Shown piece after piece: positions 63,791 through 64,000 of a stretch of DNA of 64,000 bases (position 1 is the first letter of the stretch; every line of letters begins with the position of its first letter). The stretch lies in the NCBI RefSeq assembly GCF_013114825.1, contig NZ_JAAVLX010000005.1, forward strand, positions 186,001 through 250,000, in the 5' to 3' direction. The notes under the pieces are model-generated. The model searched no databases. It was not told where the DNA came from and saw nothing but the letters and a program-made list of their open reading frames with translations. A program made the translations under genes and the position numbers. This stretch comes from Bradyrhizobium australiense (GTDB lineage Bacteria > Pseudomonadota > Alphaproteobacteria > Rhizobiales > Xanthobacteraceae).

Positions 63791-64000
63791 AAAAACGCCT
63801 ACTCTGATGGTACTATTTTTCTGATTTGCTGACGAATTACCCGACTATCACTTCTCTATTCCAATACGGGAAGCCTATTCCACTCGCGAGACGACCTCAA
63901 GCACCCAGAAGTTGGGAGACGCGGTGAAATCTCGCGCGAATCGTCCATAGGTTTACGGGCGTGTTCATCGGCGCCGGGATGGGCCTGCGCGACGACGGTT
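63791..64000. other. Upstream region of the coiled-coil gene, to the window end
   Basis: 210 bp, AT-rich at first. It should hold the promoter of the minus-strand cluster. A frame starting at GTG 63961 (VFIGAGMGLRDDG) runs off the end but cannot be assessed. Confidence 0.35.

Overview
The window reads as the chromosome of an alphaproteobacterium of the Bradyrhizobium/Nitrobacteraceae group. It is GC-rich, with FlbT/FlaF/FliX-type flagellar regulators, CckA, DUF6468 and MotE proteins, DUF1488, and several short palindromic intergenic repeats of the kind common in Bradyrhizobium. The assignment rests on recognised protein families, not on a database search. I saw no rRNA or tRNA genes, CRISPR array, insertion sequence or phage.

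Bases 1-25700 and 36400-44800 hold most of a flagellar regulon, probably the (sub)polar flagellum because of the Caulobacter-like FliX. In order these are: two tandem flagellins, flbT, flaF, a small unknown gene, a second flaF, then on the minus strand a FlaG-like gene, a FlgN-like gene, the rod-binding FlgJ/CheL-like gene and flgI, followed by fliX. After a metabolic insert (8.0-13.7 kb) come flgF-flgG-flgA-flgH (minus), fliL-fliM-DUF6468-motE (plus) and a 1257-residue exported TPR protein. Later come fliO-fliP (minus) and flgB-flgC-fliE-fliQ-fliR-flhB (plus), then the cell-cycle hybrid kinase cckA. Exact or near-exact CtrA boxes (TTAA-N7-TTAA) precede flagellin 2, fliX, the TPR gene and flgB, and weaker ones precede fliL and a diguanylate cyclase. 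This links the flagellar genes to the CckA-CtrA pathway.

The regions between are ordinary accessory and housekeeping genes. They include an HxlR regulator with a frameshifted oxidoreductase, DksA, a hydratase/DehI-like pair, an exported SspB-like protein, a class III cyclase-TPR protein followed by an unfamiliar PLP-fold protein, a TetR/mandelate-racemase pair, a badly decayed FAD-linked dehydrogenase, class I fumarase, MaoC, DUF429, YciB, GST and GFA.

The most interesting parts are near the right end. A WHG-type TetR regulator, its divergent carotenoid oxygenase and a membrane gene 1.7 kb away share the same two-operator promoter layout. Next to these, a four-gene minus-strand cluster (58.3-63.8 kb) consists only of predicted exported or membrane proteins: a 1056-residue protein with 14 coiled-coil repeats, a TAXI-type binding protein, a TagO/VasI-like protein and a DsrE-like protein. 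I know of no characterised system with this composition.
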